From an uncultured Paraprevotella sp. (GTDB taxonomy: Bacteria; Bacteroidota; Bacteroidia; Bacteroidales; Bacteroidaceae): a DNA stretch of 40,630 nucleotides. The translations under genes and the position numbers were made by a program. The number at the start of each line of letters is the position of its first letter. Within the stretch, counting starts at the first letter, position 1. Shown piece after piece: positions 25,550 through 34,733 of the stretch. The stretch spans positions 1 through 40,630 of the forward strand of contig URKA01000028.1 of NCBI GenBank assembly GCA_900548345.1. Reading direction: 5' to 3'. The notes beneath the pieces are model-generated. The model had not been told where the DNA came from and made no database searches. It saw nothing but the letters and a program-made list of their open reading frames with translations.

Positions 25550-26761
25550 ATGGTCATATCTGCGAAAGTATTGAAGAAGTGGAGGTTGTTCGAGGGAGAC
25601 GGGGTCATCTGGATGATACTTTTCTTCTTGGGGCTTATCTCCATTATCGAAGTGTATAGTGCATCCAGTAACATGAGCTACATGACAGGCAATTACTGGA
25701 AGCCCATCTTGCAGCACGCGTCTTATCTGATAGTGGGCGTGATGGCCACCGTCCTGATACATAAGATACATTGCCGCTATTTCAAGTTGATACCGGTGTT
25801 CGGCATCCCTTTGTCCGTGCTTATGCTGATAGTGGCCATGTTTACGGCGAAAGTCAATAACGCCAGCCGTTGGGTGGCCTATGCCGGGATCAGTTTCCAG
25901 CCTTCCGAGATAGCCAAAGGGGTGTTGATTGCCACGGTGGCCATGATTCTGTCCAGCATGCGGGATGAAAAGGGCGCGCAGAAGAGCGCCTTCAAATGGG
26001 TCCTGGTTATCACCGCTGTCATTTGCGGACTGATAGCTCCGGAGAACTTCTCCACAGCCGCCATGACATTCCTGGTCGTACTGGTGATGATGTTTGTAGG
26101 AGGAGTGCCTTGGAAACAGTTGGGAACGTTGTTGGGCATCATGGTCATTTCCGGCGCCTGTCTGTTTTCCTTTTTGCGGTATGCGCCGGATTCAACGATA
26201 GATTCGTGCAGCGAACTACCCGGCATGCACCGTCTGCCTACGTGGGCGAGTCGCGTGCGTGGCAGTGGGGATGTGCCGATCAACGCAAAGGATTATGACA
26301 TCACGAAAAATCCGCAGGTGACGCATGCCAGGATAGCCATCGCCACTTGCAACGTCATAGGGCGCGGGCCGGGAAACTCGGTGGAACGGGATTTCCTTCC
26401 GCAGTCTTTTTCCGATTTCATCTATGCGATTATCATAGAAGAACTCGGACTTGCCGGCGGTGCCATGGTGATGTTCCTGTACATCGTATTGCTGTTCCGG
26501 GCGGCCCGTATTGCGGGACGGTGCGAGAGAAACTTCCCTGCGTTCCTGGTGATGGGACTTGCTTTGATGCTGGTGACACAAGCCATGATTAACATGGCGG
26601 TGGCGGTGGGTGTCTTTCCTGTGACGGGACAGCCTCTTCCGTTAATCAGTAAGGGCGGAACGTCCACCATGATTAACTGCGCATATATCGGAATTATTTT
26701 AAGTGTGAGCCGCTCTGCCAAAAAGAAAGTTGATGAGACGGTTACGGAAACCGACGAGTGA
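25550..26761 (+). CDS. ftsW: Septal peptidoglycan polymerase FtsW (SEDS family)
   Basis: A 403-residue protein with about nine or ten hydrophobic segments. FtsW polymerises glycan strands from lipid II at the septum together with FtsI. SEDS signatures seen are NNASRWVAYAGISFQPSEIA near residue 105, SDFIYAIIIEELGLAGG near 285, and PVTGQPLPLISKGGTSTM near 360. It lies 18 bases after murD. A gap of 93 bases follows before murG. Confidence 0.95.
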   Translation: MVISAKVLKKWRLFEGDGVIWMILFFLGLISIIEVYSASSNMSYMTGNYWKPILQHASYLIVGVMATVLIHKIHCRYFKLIPVFGIPLSVLMLIVAMFTAKVNNASRWVAYAGISFQPSEIAKGVLIATVAMILSSMRDEKGAQKSAFKWVLVITAVICGLIAPENFSTAAMTFLVVLVMMFVGGVPWKQLGTLLGIMVISGACLFSFLRYAPDSTIDSCSELPGMHRLPTWASRVRGSGDVPINAKDYDITKNPQVTHARIAIATCNVIGRGPGNSVERDFLPQSFSDFIYAIIIEELGLAGGAMVMFLYIVLLFRAARIAGRCERNFPAFLVMGLALMLVTQAMINMAVAVGVFPVTGQPLPLISKGGTSTMINCAYIGIILSVSRSAKKKVDETVTETDE

Positions 26762-26827
26762 GGGCGCGGAGGCGTTGCGTGGATAAAATAAAAAGGAAGA
26801 AATAGATAGAAATAGCGGATTTATTAT

Positions 26828-26835
26828 TATTTTTG
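26828..26835 (+). promoter_or_regulatory. Possible internal -7 element before murG
   Basis: TATTTTTG in the 93 base ftsW-murG gap matches TAnnTTTG. No TTG lies at the expected upstream distance. It could be a weak internal promoter of the dcw cluster. Confidence 0.25.
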
Positions 26836-26854
26836 CTGATAAAAAGATAGCGGG

Positions 26855-27982
26855 ATGAAAGAAGATTTGAGAATTATCGTAAGTGGTGGCGGAACCGGTG
26901 GGCATATCTTTCCTGCTGTGTCGATTGCCAATGCGGTGAAAGCCCGTCATCCGGAAGCGGAGATTCTGTTTGTCGGTGCGGAAGGCAGAATGGAAATGAA
27001 GCGTGTGCCGGCTGCCGGATATCCCATCAAGGCTTTACCGATATGCGGGTTCGACCGGAAGCATCTGTGGAAGAACATAGCTGTGCTCTTCAAGATTATG
27101 AAAAGCCGCCGTATGGCCAAACGGATCATCCGGGACTTCAAACCGATGGCCGCGGTAGGAGTCGGAGGCTATGCCAGCGGACCTACGCTGAATATGGCTG
27201 CGGCCATGGGAATCCCGACGTTGATTCAGGAGCAAAACTCTTATGCCGGCGTGACGAACAAACTGTTGGCAAAGCATGCGGACAAGATATGTGTCGCCTA
27301 TGAAGGTATGGAGCGCTTCTTCCCGAAAGAAAAGATTATACTGACCGGTAACCCGGTCCGCCAGGGATTGCTGGCATACACCAAAAGCCGTGAAGAGGCC
27401 ATGGCACGGTTCGGCATGGATGCCGGAAAGAAAACGGTATTGCTGATTGGCGGAAGCCTTGGGGCGCGGACGCTGAACGAAAGTGTATTGGGCAACTTAC
27501 AGTTGATAGCCGAATCAGGGGTACAGATGATATGGCAGACGGGAGCCTATTATTTTGAACGGATACAGGAACGACTGAAACAAAGCGGGAAGCCGGAGAA
27601 TCTGTTCGTAACCGATTTTATTGCTGATATGGAAGATGCGTATGCGGTGGCAGACCTCGTGATTTCCCGTGCGGGAGCAAGCAGTATCTCGGAATTGTGC
27701 CTGCTTGGCAAACCTGTGATACTCGTTCCCTCGCCCAATGTGGCGGAAGACCATCAGACAAAGAATGCCCTGGCGCTGGTCAACAAGCAGGCTGCGCTTT
27801 ACGTGAAAGATGCGGATGCGGTGTCGGAACTGGTGGATATGGCTGTACGTGTCGTGCAGGATGAAGAGAAACTGGCCTCTTTGAGCAAGAATATCAAGAC
27901 GATGGCGTTTTCCGACTCTGCCGACCGTATTGCAGAAGAGGTCTGTAAATTAGCCGTTGCATACAGAGACAGAAAAAAATAA
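26855..27982 (+). CDS. murG: Lipid II synthase MurG (N-acetylglucosaminyltransferase)
   Basis: A 375-residue GT-B glycosyltransferase that adds GlcNAc to lipid I on the inner membrane face. The glycine-rich donor loop is VSGGGTGGHIFPAVSIANA at the N-terminus. Further blocks are VGVGGYASGP near 105, PTLIQEQNSYAGVTNK near 125, LLIGGSLGARTLNE near 198 and LVISRAGASSISELCLLGKP near 270. It is followed 4 bases later by murC. Confidence 0.97.
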   Translation: MKEDLRIIVSGGGTGGHIFPAVSIANAVKARHPEAEILFVGAEGRMEMKRVPAAGYPIKALPICGFDRKHLWKNIAVLFKIMKSRRMAKRIIRDFKPMAAVGVGGYASGPTLNMAAAMGIPTLIQEQNSYAGVTNKLLAKHADKICVAYEGMERFFPKEKIILTGNPVRQGLLAYTKSREEAMARFGMDAGKKTVLLIGGSLGARTLNESVLGNLQLIAESGVQMIWQTGAYYFERIQERLKQSGKPENLFVTDFIADMEDAYAVADLVISRAGASSISELCLLGKPVILVPSPNVAEDHQTKNALALVNKQAALYVKDADAVSELVDMAVRVVQDEEKLASLSKNIKTMAFSDSADRIAEEVCKLAVAYRDRKK

Positions 27983-27986
27983 AGTC

Positions 27987-29363
27987 ATGGAGTTGAATGA
28001 GATTAAAGCCGTATACTTTGTGGGAATAGGGGGGATTGGAATGAGTGCCATTGCCCGCTTTTTCTTGCATACCGGTGTTGTGGTGGGAGGGTATGACAGA
28101 ACGCCTACCGAACTTACGGAGAAACTTTCGGAAGAAGGTGCCTTGATTCATTATGAGGAGAATGTAAGGCTGATTCCTGAGCCTTGCAGGGACAAGGCGT
28201 CTTGTCTGGTGGTATATACACCTGCCATTCCGGAAAATCATCAGGAGCTGGTTTATTTCCATGCACATGGATTCGAGGTGGAAAAACGGGCGCAGGTCTT
28301 GGGCCGGTTGACGCATTCGCATAAAGGTCTGTGTGTGGCAGGAACACATGGAAAGACCACAACTTCGTCCATGACGGCACATCTGTTGCATCAGAGTCAT
28401 GTAGATTGCAACGCCTTCCTGGGAGGGATTACGAAGAACTACGGGACAAATTATATTTTATCGGAGAAAAGTGATTTCGTGGTGATAGAAGCGGATGAGT
28501 ACGACCGCTCTTTCCATTGGTTGAGGCCGTTTGCCAGTGTCATCACGGCTACAGATCCGGACCATTTGGATATATACGGAACGAAGGAGGCTTATCTGGA
28601 GAGTTTCCGCAAATATACCTCATTGATTCTGCCGGGCGGTTATCTGATTCTTCATGAGGGACTGGAGCTGCAGCCTGATACGCAGGATGGTGTGACTGTC
28701 TATCGTTACAGCCGTGAACATGGCGATTTTCATGCGGATAATATCCGTATAGGAAACGGGGAGATAGAGTTTGACCTGGTGTCTCCCATAGAGAATATAA
28801 GGAACATCCGGCTGGGAGTACCGGTAGGTATCAATATAGAGAACGGAATTGCGGCCATGGCTTTGGCGCAAATCAGCGGATTGTCATCGGATGAAATCAG
28901 GCAGGGTATGTCCTCGTTCCGGGGAGTGGACCGCCGTTTTGATTTCCAGCTGAAGACCGATAAGGTCGCCTTCCTGACGGATTATGCACATCATCCGGCC
29001 GAGATTCGCCAGAGCGTCATTTCCGTCCGTGAGATTTATAAGGACAAAAAGATTATGGGAGTCTTCCAGCCTCATCTCTACACGCGTACAAGGGATTTCT
29101 ACGCCGACTTCGCCGACAGCCTTTCCTTGTTGGACGAGGTGCTTCTCGTGGATATATATCCGGCGCGTGAGCAGCCGATTCCGGGAGTGACCAGCAAACT
29201 GATATATGATTGTCTGGCATCAGGGGTGAAGAAGCAGATGTGCCATAAGGAGGATGTGCCGGAAATGGTGCGGCGTTCGGATGCCGATGTATTCATTGTA
29301 TTAGGGGCCGGGGACATTGAGTCTTATGCGGCACGTATAACTGAAATATTGAAAGAAAGATGA
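27987..29363 (+). CDS. murC: UDP-N-acetylmuramate:L-alanine ligase MurC
   Basis: A 458-residue Mur ligase that adds the first amino acid to UDP-MurNAc. It opens with AVYFVGIGGIGMSAIARFF. The ATP loop is CVAGTHGKTTTSSMTAH near residue 115. Other blocks are FVVIEADEYDRSFHWL near 165, TDPDHLDIYGT near 190 and DYAHHPAEIR near 330. The ATG at 27987 is chosen; an upstream TTG in frame would overlap murG. Its last bases overlap the ftsQ start (ATGA). Confidence 0.97.
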   Translation: MELNEIKAVYFVGIGGIGMSAIARFFLHTGVVVGGYDRTPTELTEKLSEEGALIHYEENVRLIPEPCRDKASCLVVYTPAIPENHQELVYFHAHGFEVEKRAQVLGRLTHSHKGLCVAGTHGKTTTSSMTAHLLHQSHVDCNAFLGGITKNYGTNYILSEKSDFVVIEADEYDRSFHWLRPFASVITATDPDHLDIYGTKEAYLESFRKYTSLILPGGYLILHEGLELQPDTQDGVTVYRYSREHGDFHADNIRIGNGEIEFDLVSPIENIRNIRLGVPVGINIENGIAAMALAQISGLSSDEIRQGMSSFRGVDRRFDFQLKTDKVAFLTDYAHHPAEIRQSVISVREIYKDKKIMGVFQPHLYTRTRDFYADFADSLSLLDEVLLVDIYPAREQPIPGVTSKLIYDCLASGVKKQMCHKEDVPEMVRRSDADVFIVLGAGDIESYAARITEILKER

Positions 29364-30091
29364 TAAAGAAACTGGCCGTTGTATTCCTGTTGCTGGGACT
29401 GGCCTGCTATTTTGTAGCGGCTGTCACGGTGTTGAACAAACCCAAGGACGGGCTTGTCTGCAATGGCGTTGAGGTTTATGTGGAGGATAGTCTGCAGACC
29501 GGCTTTATCAAGATGAAGGAGGTTGAGAAGATGTTGGATGAGCGGAAATGCAATCCTAAGGGCAAATTAATGTCCGAAGTATCTTTGAAACTGATAGATT
29601 CGGTGTTGTTGAAGAATCCTTATATCGAGGATGTCATGAGTTATAAGACTCCCGGTGGGAAGGTATGTATAAGTGTGAGGCAACGACTTCCGATTCTTCA
29701 TGTGATGCCGGATAACGGGCAGAGTTACTATCTGGACCGTACGGGCCGCCAGATGCCGAAGTCATCTTATTACGCTAATCTGGTGGTGGCCACCGGGCAT
29801 ATAACCCCACAGTATGCCCGCCAAAACCTTACCCGCCTGGGGAAAATCGTACAGGATGATGAGTTCTGGAGCAATCAGGTTCAACAGATTTATGTGGCGG
29901 ATAACGGTGAGGTGGAACTGGTGCCCAGAGTCGGTGAACATACGGTATTGTTGGGGACGCCTACACGGGTAGAAGAAAAATTGGCCCGGTTGAAAGAGTT
30001 TTATACGGAAGGGTTGAATAAGGTGGGATGGAACAAATATTCTGCGCTCAACCTGAAGTATGACAATCAAGTTATCTGTAAGAAAAAATAG
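29360..30091 (+). CDS. ftsQ: Cell division protein FtsQ
   Basis: A 243-residue bitopic membrane protein. The N-terminal helix is about residues 5-24 (LAVVFLLLGLACYFVAAVTV). The periplasmic part begins with a divergent POTRA-like domain, where ILKN-type sequence is seen as DSVLLKNPYIEDVMSYKTPG near 80, followed by the beta domain with ISVRQRLPILHV. FtsQ anchors FtsL and FtsB at the septum. The call rests on position between murC and ftsA plus topology. It overlaps murC by 4 bases and stops 6 bases before ftsA. Confidence 0.9.
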   Translation: MIKKLAVVFLLLGLACYFVAAVTVLNKPKDGLVCNGVEVYVEDSLQTGFIKMKEVEKMLDERKCNPKGKLMSEVSLKLIDSVLLKNPYIEDVMSYKTPGGKVCISVRQRLPILHVMPDNGQSYYLDRTGRQMPKSSYYANLVVATGHITPQYARQNLTRLGKIVQDDEFWSNQVQQIYVADNGEVELVPRVGEHTVLLGTPTRVEEKLARLKEFYTEGLNKVGWNKYSALNLKYDNQVICKKK

Positions 30092-30097
30092 AAAGAT

Positions 30098-31477
30098 ATG
30101 GCTGTAGAGAAAGAGATTATTGTGGCGATAGAATTCGGTTCATCTAAGATAAGGGGGATAGCCGGATGTAAGAATATAGATGGAAGTATTCAGATTCTGG
30201 ATGTGGAGCAGATGGATGCCAGAAACTGGATTCGTAAGGGTGTGGTATACAATATCGACAAAACGGAAATGTGCCTGCGGAATATCACGGAGAAGCTGGA
30301 AGCTGAACTGGATGTACATATAGCCCGTGTTTATGTAGGCATTGGCGGAAAGTCGTTGAGAACGAGAAAAAATACCGTGTCACGTCAGTTCGCCACCAAG
30401 ACTATTATTTCTCAGGAGTTGGTTGATTCGTTGTATCGGACGAATAAGAACATTTCTTATCCCGGTTATGAGATTCTTGATGTCATTCCTCAGGAGTTTC
30501 GGGTGGGGATAGACATGACAACAGAGCCTGTCGGAGTGCTCAGCAACCATATCGAAGGAACATATTTGAATGTAATTGCCAAGAGTGAGGTAAAGGAATA
30601 TATTGTCAAGAGCGTGGAAGCATGCGGCCTGGAGATTGCCGGATTCTTTATTGCGCCGATGGCATTGGCTGAAAGTGTGCTGACGGAAACCGAAAAGCGT
30701 TCAGGGTGTACATTGGTTGATTTTGGCGCGGAAACTACAACAGTGGCTGTGTACAAGAATAACTTGTTGCGTCATTTGGCGGTCATTCCTTTGGGTGGAA
30801 ACAACATCACGATGGATATATCCAGTTTGCAGATGGAGGAAGAGGACGCTGAGAACCTGAAGGTGAAGTATGGTTCTGCATTTAGCGAGCAGAGCCGTGA
30901 GGAACTTTCAAAGAATCTGCTGATTAACAACGGACGTACGATAGAAGAGCGCACTCTGGTGGATATTGTGGAGGCGCGTGAAGAAGAAATCTTGGGCAAT
31001 GTGGCCACACAAATCCGCAACAGCGGTTTCCAGGACAAACTTATTTCGGGAATCGTTATCTCCGGTGGAGCTGCAAATCTGAAGAACGTGGATAAGGCTG
31101 TTGCCAATCGCATCAAGACGGAGAAAACCCGTTTTGCACGGATAGTTCCTTTGTCGTTGTCGGCTGTTCGTCCGGAGCAGTTGGTGAAAGACGGTACGCT
31201 GAATACCTTGCTTTCCCTGTTGAATGTAGGGAAGATGAATTGTGTGGAAGCCAAGGCTGTTGAAGGAACGGTGGAACAGTCGGCGGAAGAAAGCGAAGAG
31301 GTTCGTCAGGAAGAAGTCAACGACCATGTTGATACTGTGACGGAGCCTGTTCAGGATAAAGAAGACGAGGCGAAAGTAGAGGAAAAAGAAAAAGAGAAGA
31401 AGCCCAAAACTCCCAAAATCGGTGCATTTAAGAAATGGTTGCAGAAGATGACGGATGCGATTACGGCTGAAGAATAA
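30098..31477 (+). CDS. ftsA: Cell division protein FtsA
   Basis: A 459-residue actin-like ATPase that ties FtsZ filaments to the membrane. The N-terminal phosphate loop is IVAIEFGSSKIRGIAG. Further actin-fold blocks are GCTLVDFGAETTTVAVYKNN near residue 205 and GIVISGGAANLKNVDK near 320. An acidic and Lys-rich linker (about 395-440) leads to a C-terminal amphipathic helix (GAFKKWLQKMTDAITAEE) expected to bind the membrane. It is followed 13 bases later by ftsZ. Confidence 0.96.
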   Translation: MAVEKEIIVAIEFGSSKIRGIAGCKNIDGSIQILDVEQMDARNWIRKGVVYNIDKTEMCLRNITEKLEAELDVHIARVYVGIGGKSLRTRKNTVSRQFATKTIISQELVDSLYRTNKNISYPGYEILDVIPQEFRVGIDMTTEPVGVLSNHIEGTYLNVIAKSEVKEYIVKSVEACGLEIAGFFIAPMALAESVLTETEKRSGCTLVDFGAETTTVAVYKNNLLRHLAVIPLGGNNITMDISSLQMEEEDAENLKVKYGSAFSEQSREELSKNLLINNGRTIEERTLVDIVEAREEEILGNVATQIRNSGFQDKLISGIVISGGAANLKNVDKAVANRIKTEKTRFARIVPLSLSAVRPEQLVKDGTLNTLLSLLNVGKMNCVEAKAVEGTVEQSAEESEEVRQEEVNDHVDTVTEPVQDKEDEAKVEEKEKEKKPKTPKIGAFKKWLQKMTDAITAEE

Positions 31478-31490
31478 AATATAAAAAAGA

Positions 31491-32813
31491 ATGGTTATGC
31501 AGAACGATACAGATATCCGGTTCAATTTCAAGACAAATAGTCCGAGCATCATCAAGGTTATCGGTGTGGGGGGCGGTGGTGGTAATGCCGTCAACCACAT
31601 GTATAAGGAAGGAATTCATGATGTGAGTTTTGTGTTGTGCAATACTGATAATCAGGCCTTGAATGATTCGCCTATACCGACCCGCCTGCAATTGGGCACG
31701 GAAGGACTCGGAGCGGGCAACCGTCCGGCACGTGCGAAAGAGGCTGCCATGGAAAGTCTGGATGATATCAAGGCGATGTTGAATGATGGTACGAGGATGG
31801 TGTTCATTACAGCAGGTATGGGGGGCGGAACCGGTACTGGGGCGGCGCCTGTCATTGCGCAGTGTGCAAAGGAAATGGGCATTCTGACAGTCGGTATTGT
31901 TACGATTCCTTTCCGTTTCGAGGGTATCAAGAAGATTGACCAGGCACTTGACGGTGTGGAGGAAATCTCCAAGCATGTGGATGCCTTGTTGGTAATCAAT
32001 AATGAACGTTTGCGTGAGATATATCCCGAACTGACCGTGCTGAATGCTTTCGGCAAGGCGGATGATACTCTTTCTGTCGCCGCCAAGAGCATTGCGGAAA
32101 TCATTACGGTTCACGGATTGATAAACCTTGACTTCCAGGATGTGACGACCGTGTTGAAAGACGGCGGTGTGGCTATCATGAGCACGGGCTACGGTGAAGG
32201 AGAGGGGCGCGTGAAGCAGGCCATTGAAGATGCCTTGCATTCCCCCTTGCTGAATAACAACGATATATTCAACTCCAAGAAAGTGCTGTTGAGTATTTCT
32301 TTCTGTGACCAGGCCGAGGGAGATCTGACCATGGAGGAGATGACCGAAGTACACGAGTTCATGAGCAACTTCGGGGACGATGTGGAAACCAAGTTCGGGT
32401 TGGCTACAGATGCAACGTTGGGCAAGAAAGTGAAGATTACCGTACTGGCCACCGGATTCGGGTTGAAAAACGTACCGGGTATGGATTCGGTAATCGCCAA
32501 ACGAGGCCTGGAGGATGAAGAGGACAGGGCGCAAAACGAAGAAGCCGAAGTGAGGAAGGCTGAGCGGCGCAGTGAGTTTTATACTCACGACAAGAATCTG
32601 CGGGATATCAGACGTCCGCACCATCTCTATATTTTCAACGAAGAAGATTTGGACAACGATGAGATTATTGCCATGGTGGAGGATACGCCGACCTATAAGC
32701 GCAGCAAGGAAGTGCTGAACAGTATCAAGGGCAAGTCGAACCAGAATTGTGCCTTTGCGGACGCGGTGACAGCAGAGGGTAATGACGAAGAGAAATCAAT
32801 GATTGTATTTTAA
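31491..32813 (+). CDS. ftsZ: Cell division GTPase FtsZ
   Basis: A 440-residue tubulin-like GTPase that forms the Z ring. The N-terminal nucleotide motif is IKVIGVGGGGGNAVNHMY near residue 20. The tubulin signature is GMGGGTGTGAAPVIA near 106. The T7 loop region (INLDFQDVTTVLKDGGVAIM) near 205 is intact. The C-terminal linker is charged. A likely C-terminal conserved peptide (DTPTYKR) lies near 398, followed by about 36 further residues, so it is not at the very end. An in-frame ATG two codons downstream (31497) is an alternative start. Confidence 0.97.
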   Translation: MVMQNDTDIRFNFKTNSPSIIKVIGVGGGGGNAVNHMYKEGIHDVSFVLCNTDNQALNDSPIPTRLQLGTEGLGAGNRPARAKEAAMESLDDIKAMLNDGTRMVFITAGMGGGTGTGAAPVIAQCAKEMGILTVGIVTIPFRFEGIKKIDQALDGVEEISKHVDALLVINNERLREIYPELTVLNAFGKADDTLSVAAKSIAEIITVHGLINLDFQDVTTVLKDGGVAIMSTGYGEGEGRVKQAIEDALHSPLLNNNDIFNSKKVLLSISFCDQAEGDLTMEEMTEVHEFMSNFGDDVETKFGLATDATLGKKVKITVLATGFGLKNVPGMDSVIAKRGLEDEEDRAQNEEAEVRKAERRSEFYTHDKNLRDIRRPHHLYIFNEEDLDNDEIIAMVEDTPTYKRSKEVLNSIKGKSNQNCAFADAVTAEGNDEEKSMIVF

Positions 32814-32834
32814 AATAAGGAAAGGAAACTGAAA

Positions 32835-33284
32835 ATGACACTTTTTGAACAAGTAAGCAAGGATATCGTTGCGGCTATGAAAGCCAAGGACAAAGTGGCG
32901 CTGGAGGCATTGCGGAATATCAAGAAGTTCTTTATCGAAGCCAAAACCGCTCCGGGGGCCAATGATGAACTGACGGATGAGGCTGCATTGAAGATTTTAG
33001 CGAAGTTGGCCAAGCAAGGCAAGGACACTGCCGCATTGTACGTAGAGCAGGGGCGTCAGGACCTGGCTGATGAGGAGCTGGCACAGGTGGAAATCATCAA
33101 CCGTTACCTGCCCAAGCAGCTATCTGCAGAAGAACTGGAAACGGAAATCAAGGCCATTATCGAGTCCGTTGGTGCGACAAGTGCCAAGGATATGGGTAAG
33201 GTAATGGGGGCTGCCACCAAGAAACTGGCCGGGAAGGCCGAAGGAAAGGCTATCAGTGAATTGGTAAAGCGTCTGTTGGCGTAA
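32835..33284 (+). CDS. GatB/YqeY domain-containing protein
   Basis: A 149-residue protein similar to the C-terminal tRNA-contacting domain of GatB. The typical pattern is present: MTLFEQVSKDIVAAMKAKDK, then LEALRNIKKFFIEAK, the KQGKDTAALYVEQGRQDLAD block, EIINRYLPKQLSAEELE, and a Gly-rich end (MGKVMGAATKKLAGKAEGKA). A role in tRNA amidotransfer is presumed, but the biochemical function is unproven. It follows ftsZ by 21 bases and ends the cluster at a terminator. Confidence 0.9.
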   Translation: MTLFEQVSKDIVAAMKAKDKVALEALRNIKKFFIEAKTAPGANDELTDEAALKILAKLAKQGKDTAALYVEQGRQDLADEELAQVEIINRYLPKQLSAEELETEIKAIIESVGATSAKDMGKVMGAATKKLAGKAEGKAISELVKRLLA

Positions 33285-33313
33285 AGCAATACATTGCTGG
33301 CGGAAGATATATA

Positions 33314-33365
33314 GGCCATACATGACATATTGTTCTCATGAACTTGCCATGTATGGCCCTTTTTC
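33314..33365 (+). terminator. Terminator at the end of the dcw cluster
   Basis: GGCCATACATG (33314-33324) pairs perfectly with CATGTATGGCC (33348-33358), with two more pairs inside, and is followed by CTTTTTC. Confidence 0.88.
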
Positions 33366-33396
33366 TAAATAAACATTAAAATAAACCTAAAAAGTC

Positions 33397-33426
33397 TTGT
33401 TGTCTTATGAATTAATTCTATTTTTG
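33397..33426 (+). promoter_or_regulatory. Promoter of the small secreted protein
   Basis: TTG at 33397-33399, a 19 base spacer and TATTTTTG at 33419-33426 fit the Bacteroidetes consensus. The ATG follows 26 bases later. Confidence 0.6.
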
Positions 33427-33452
33427 TATAAGGGTATTTAATTTTTAATGTA

Positions 33453-33815
33453 ATGTGGGGTAGTAGTTTGAAAAAGGTTTGTATGGGCTTGTGCGGCATA
33501 TTGATGTTCGGGAGTGTTTGGGCTTCCGGTGTCAAGGGGAAGCCTCACAAAGGCGATTCCGTACCAGGAAAAAGCACCTTTTTTGAATATCAGAACGTAT
33601 ACAGGGTCAGAAAATTATCTACGGTGTATCCTGTAGAGGTCAAGAGAAAAGGCAGTTCTCTGCTGGTGACCAGCGAGCAGCCACAGATGTTGCCCATATA
33701 TAAAAGCAATGGCGTTTTTTACGGTCTGTTCCGTCTGAACAAGGGAACGAATTGGATTAGCGGGCTGCCCCGCGGTACTTATATTATCAATAATTTAAAG
33801 TTTACCCTGTCCTAA
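33453..33815 (+). CDS. Small secreted protein of unknown function
   Basis: A 120-residue protein with a signal peptide (basic start, then CMGLCGILMFGSVWAS; likely cut after about residue 25). The mature part is about 95 residues, basic, and ends LPRGTYIINNLKFTLS, which looks like the last strands of a beta-sandwich or a short sorting-tail-like segment. I do not recognise a family. It has its own promoter and lies between the dcw terminator and the acyltransferase operon. The start at 33453 gives a slightly long n-region; the ATG at 33483 would cut into the signal peptide. Confidence 0.6.
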   Translation: MWGSSLKKVCMGLCGILMFGSVWASGVKGKPHKGDSVPGKSTFFEYQNVYRVRKLSTVYPVEVKRKGSSLLVTSEQPQMLPIYKSNGVFYGLFRLNKGTNWISGLPRGTYIINNLKFTLS

Positions 33816-33836
33816 AAAGCATTTTTATCGTTTTTA

Positions 33837-33868
33837 TTGGATATATTCAAAAAGTTCACTTACTTTTG
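33837..33868 (+). promoter_or_regulatory. Promoter of the acyltransferase pair
   Basis: TTG at 33837-33839, a 21 base spacer and TACTTTTG at 33861-33868 match the consensus. The gene starts 17 bases further, so the leader is very short. Confidence 0.55.
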
Positions 33869-33885
33869 TAGACGAAATAAAACGA

Positions 33886-34713
33886 ATGTGTATGCCAGAT
33901 AAAGCCACAACATTGATTGATTTGGATAGGATTGTCCGCGACCGTGCGGGGAATAAGGCTAAATTCATACCGAAGTTTCTTGTCAATTGGCTTAAACGGA
34001 CGATACATCAGGACTTTATCAATGAATATCTGAGGCGGGGATATGTGGGTGTAGACTTCTGCGAGCATTGTCTGGAATACCTGGACGTGAAAGTGGAAGT
34101 AGAGGGAATGGAACATATTGCCGACAGTTCACGTAAATACACATTTGTTTCCAATCATCCCTTGGGGGCGATTGACGGCGTTACATTGGGTATGGTGTTA
34201 GGACGCCGTTTCGACGGTAACATCAAATACCTGGTGAACGACTTGTTGATGAATCTGGAAGGGCTGGCACCATTGTGTGTGCCCATCAACAAGTTGGGCA
34301 AGCAGGCAAGAAACTTCCCCCAGATGGTAGATGCAGCCTTCCGTTCCGACCATCAGATGGTTATGTTTCCGGCAGGCATCTGTTCGCGCAGGATGAAAGA
34401 CGGACAGATTCGCGATTTGCCGTGGAACAAGACGTTTATTACCAAAAGTGTGGCCACGCAACGCGATGTGGTACCCATACATTTTATCGGCAGGAACTCC
34501 GACCGCTTTTATTCCATTGCCGAATGGTGCAAGAGGTTACGTCTGAAATTCAATCTGGCGATGCTTTTTCTGCCCGATGAGATGTACCGTAGCCAGCACG
34601 GTTCGTATCGTGTCATTATCGGGGAGCCTATTCCGTGGACCACGTTTGACAAGTCGAAAACGGCGCATCAATGGGCGCAGGAAGTGAAAGAAAAAATATA
34701 TACTTTGAAATAG
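33886..34713 (+). CDS. glsA: PlsC-like O-acyltransferase, probable glycine-lipid synthesis enzyme GlsA
   Basis: A 275-residue acyltransferase of the LPLAT family. The catalytic H-x4-D motif is in VSNHPLGAIDGVTLG near residue 90, and the substrate-binding block MFPAGICSRRMKDGQIRDLP is near 160. In Bacteroides a PlsC-like enzyme (GlsA) adds a second acyl chain to an N-acyl glycine made by GlsB, and the next gene is a GNAT enzyme of the GlsB type. The pairing supports the call, but a general lysolipid acyltransferase remains possible. Met-3 (33892) is an alternative start. The gene stops 20 bases before the next start. Confidence 0.7.
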   Translation: MCMPDKATTLIDLDRIVRDRAGNKAKFIPKFLVNWLKRTIHQDFINEYLRRGYVGVDFCEHCLEYLDVKVEVEGMEHIADSSRKYTFVSNHPLGAIDGVTLGMVLGRRFDGNIKYLVNDLLMNLEGLAPLCVPINKLGKQARNFPQMVDAAFRSDHQMVMFPAGICSRRMKDGQIRDLPWNKTFITKSVATQRDVVPIHFIGRNSDRFYSIAEWCKRLRLKFNLAMLFLPDEMYRSQHGSYRVIIGEPIPWTTFDKSKTAHQWAQEVKEKIYTLK

Positions 34714-34733
34714 AGAGAGAAAAGCAATTCAAT

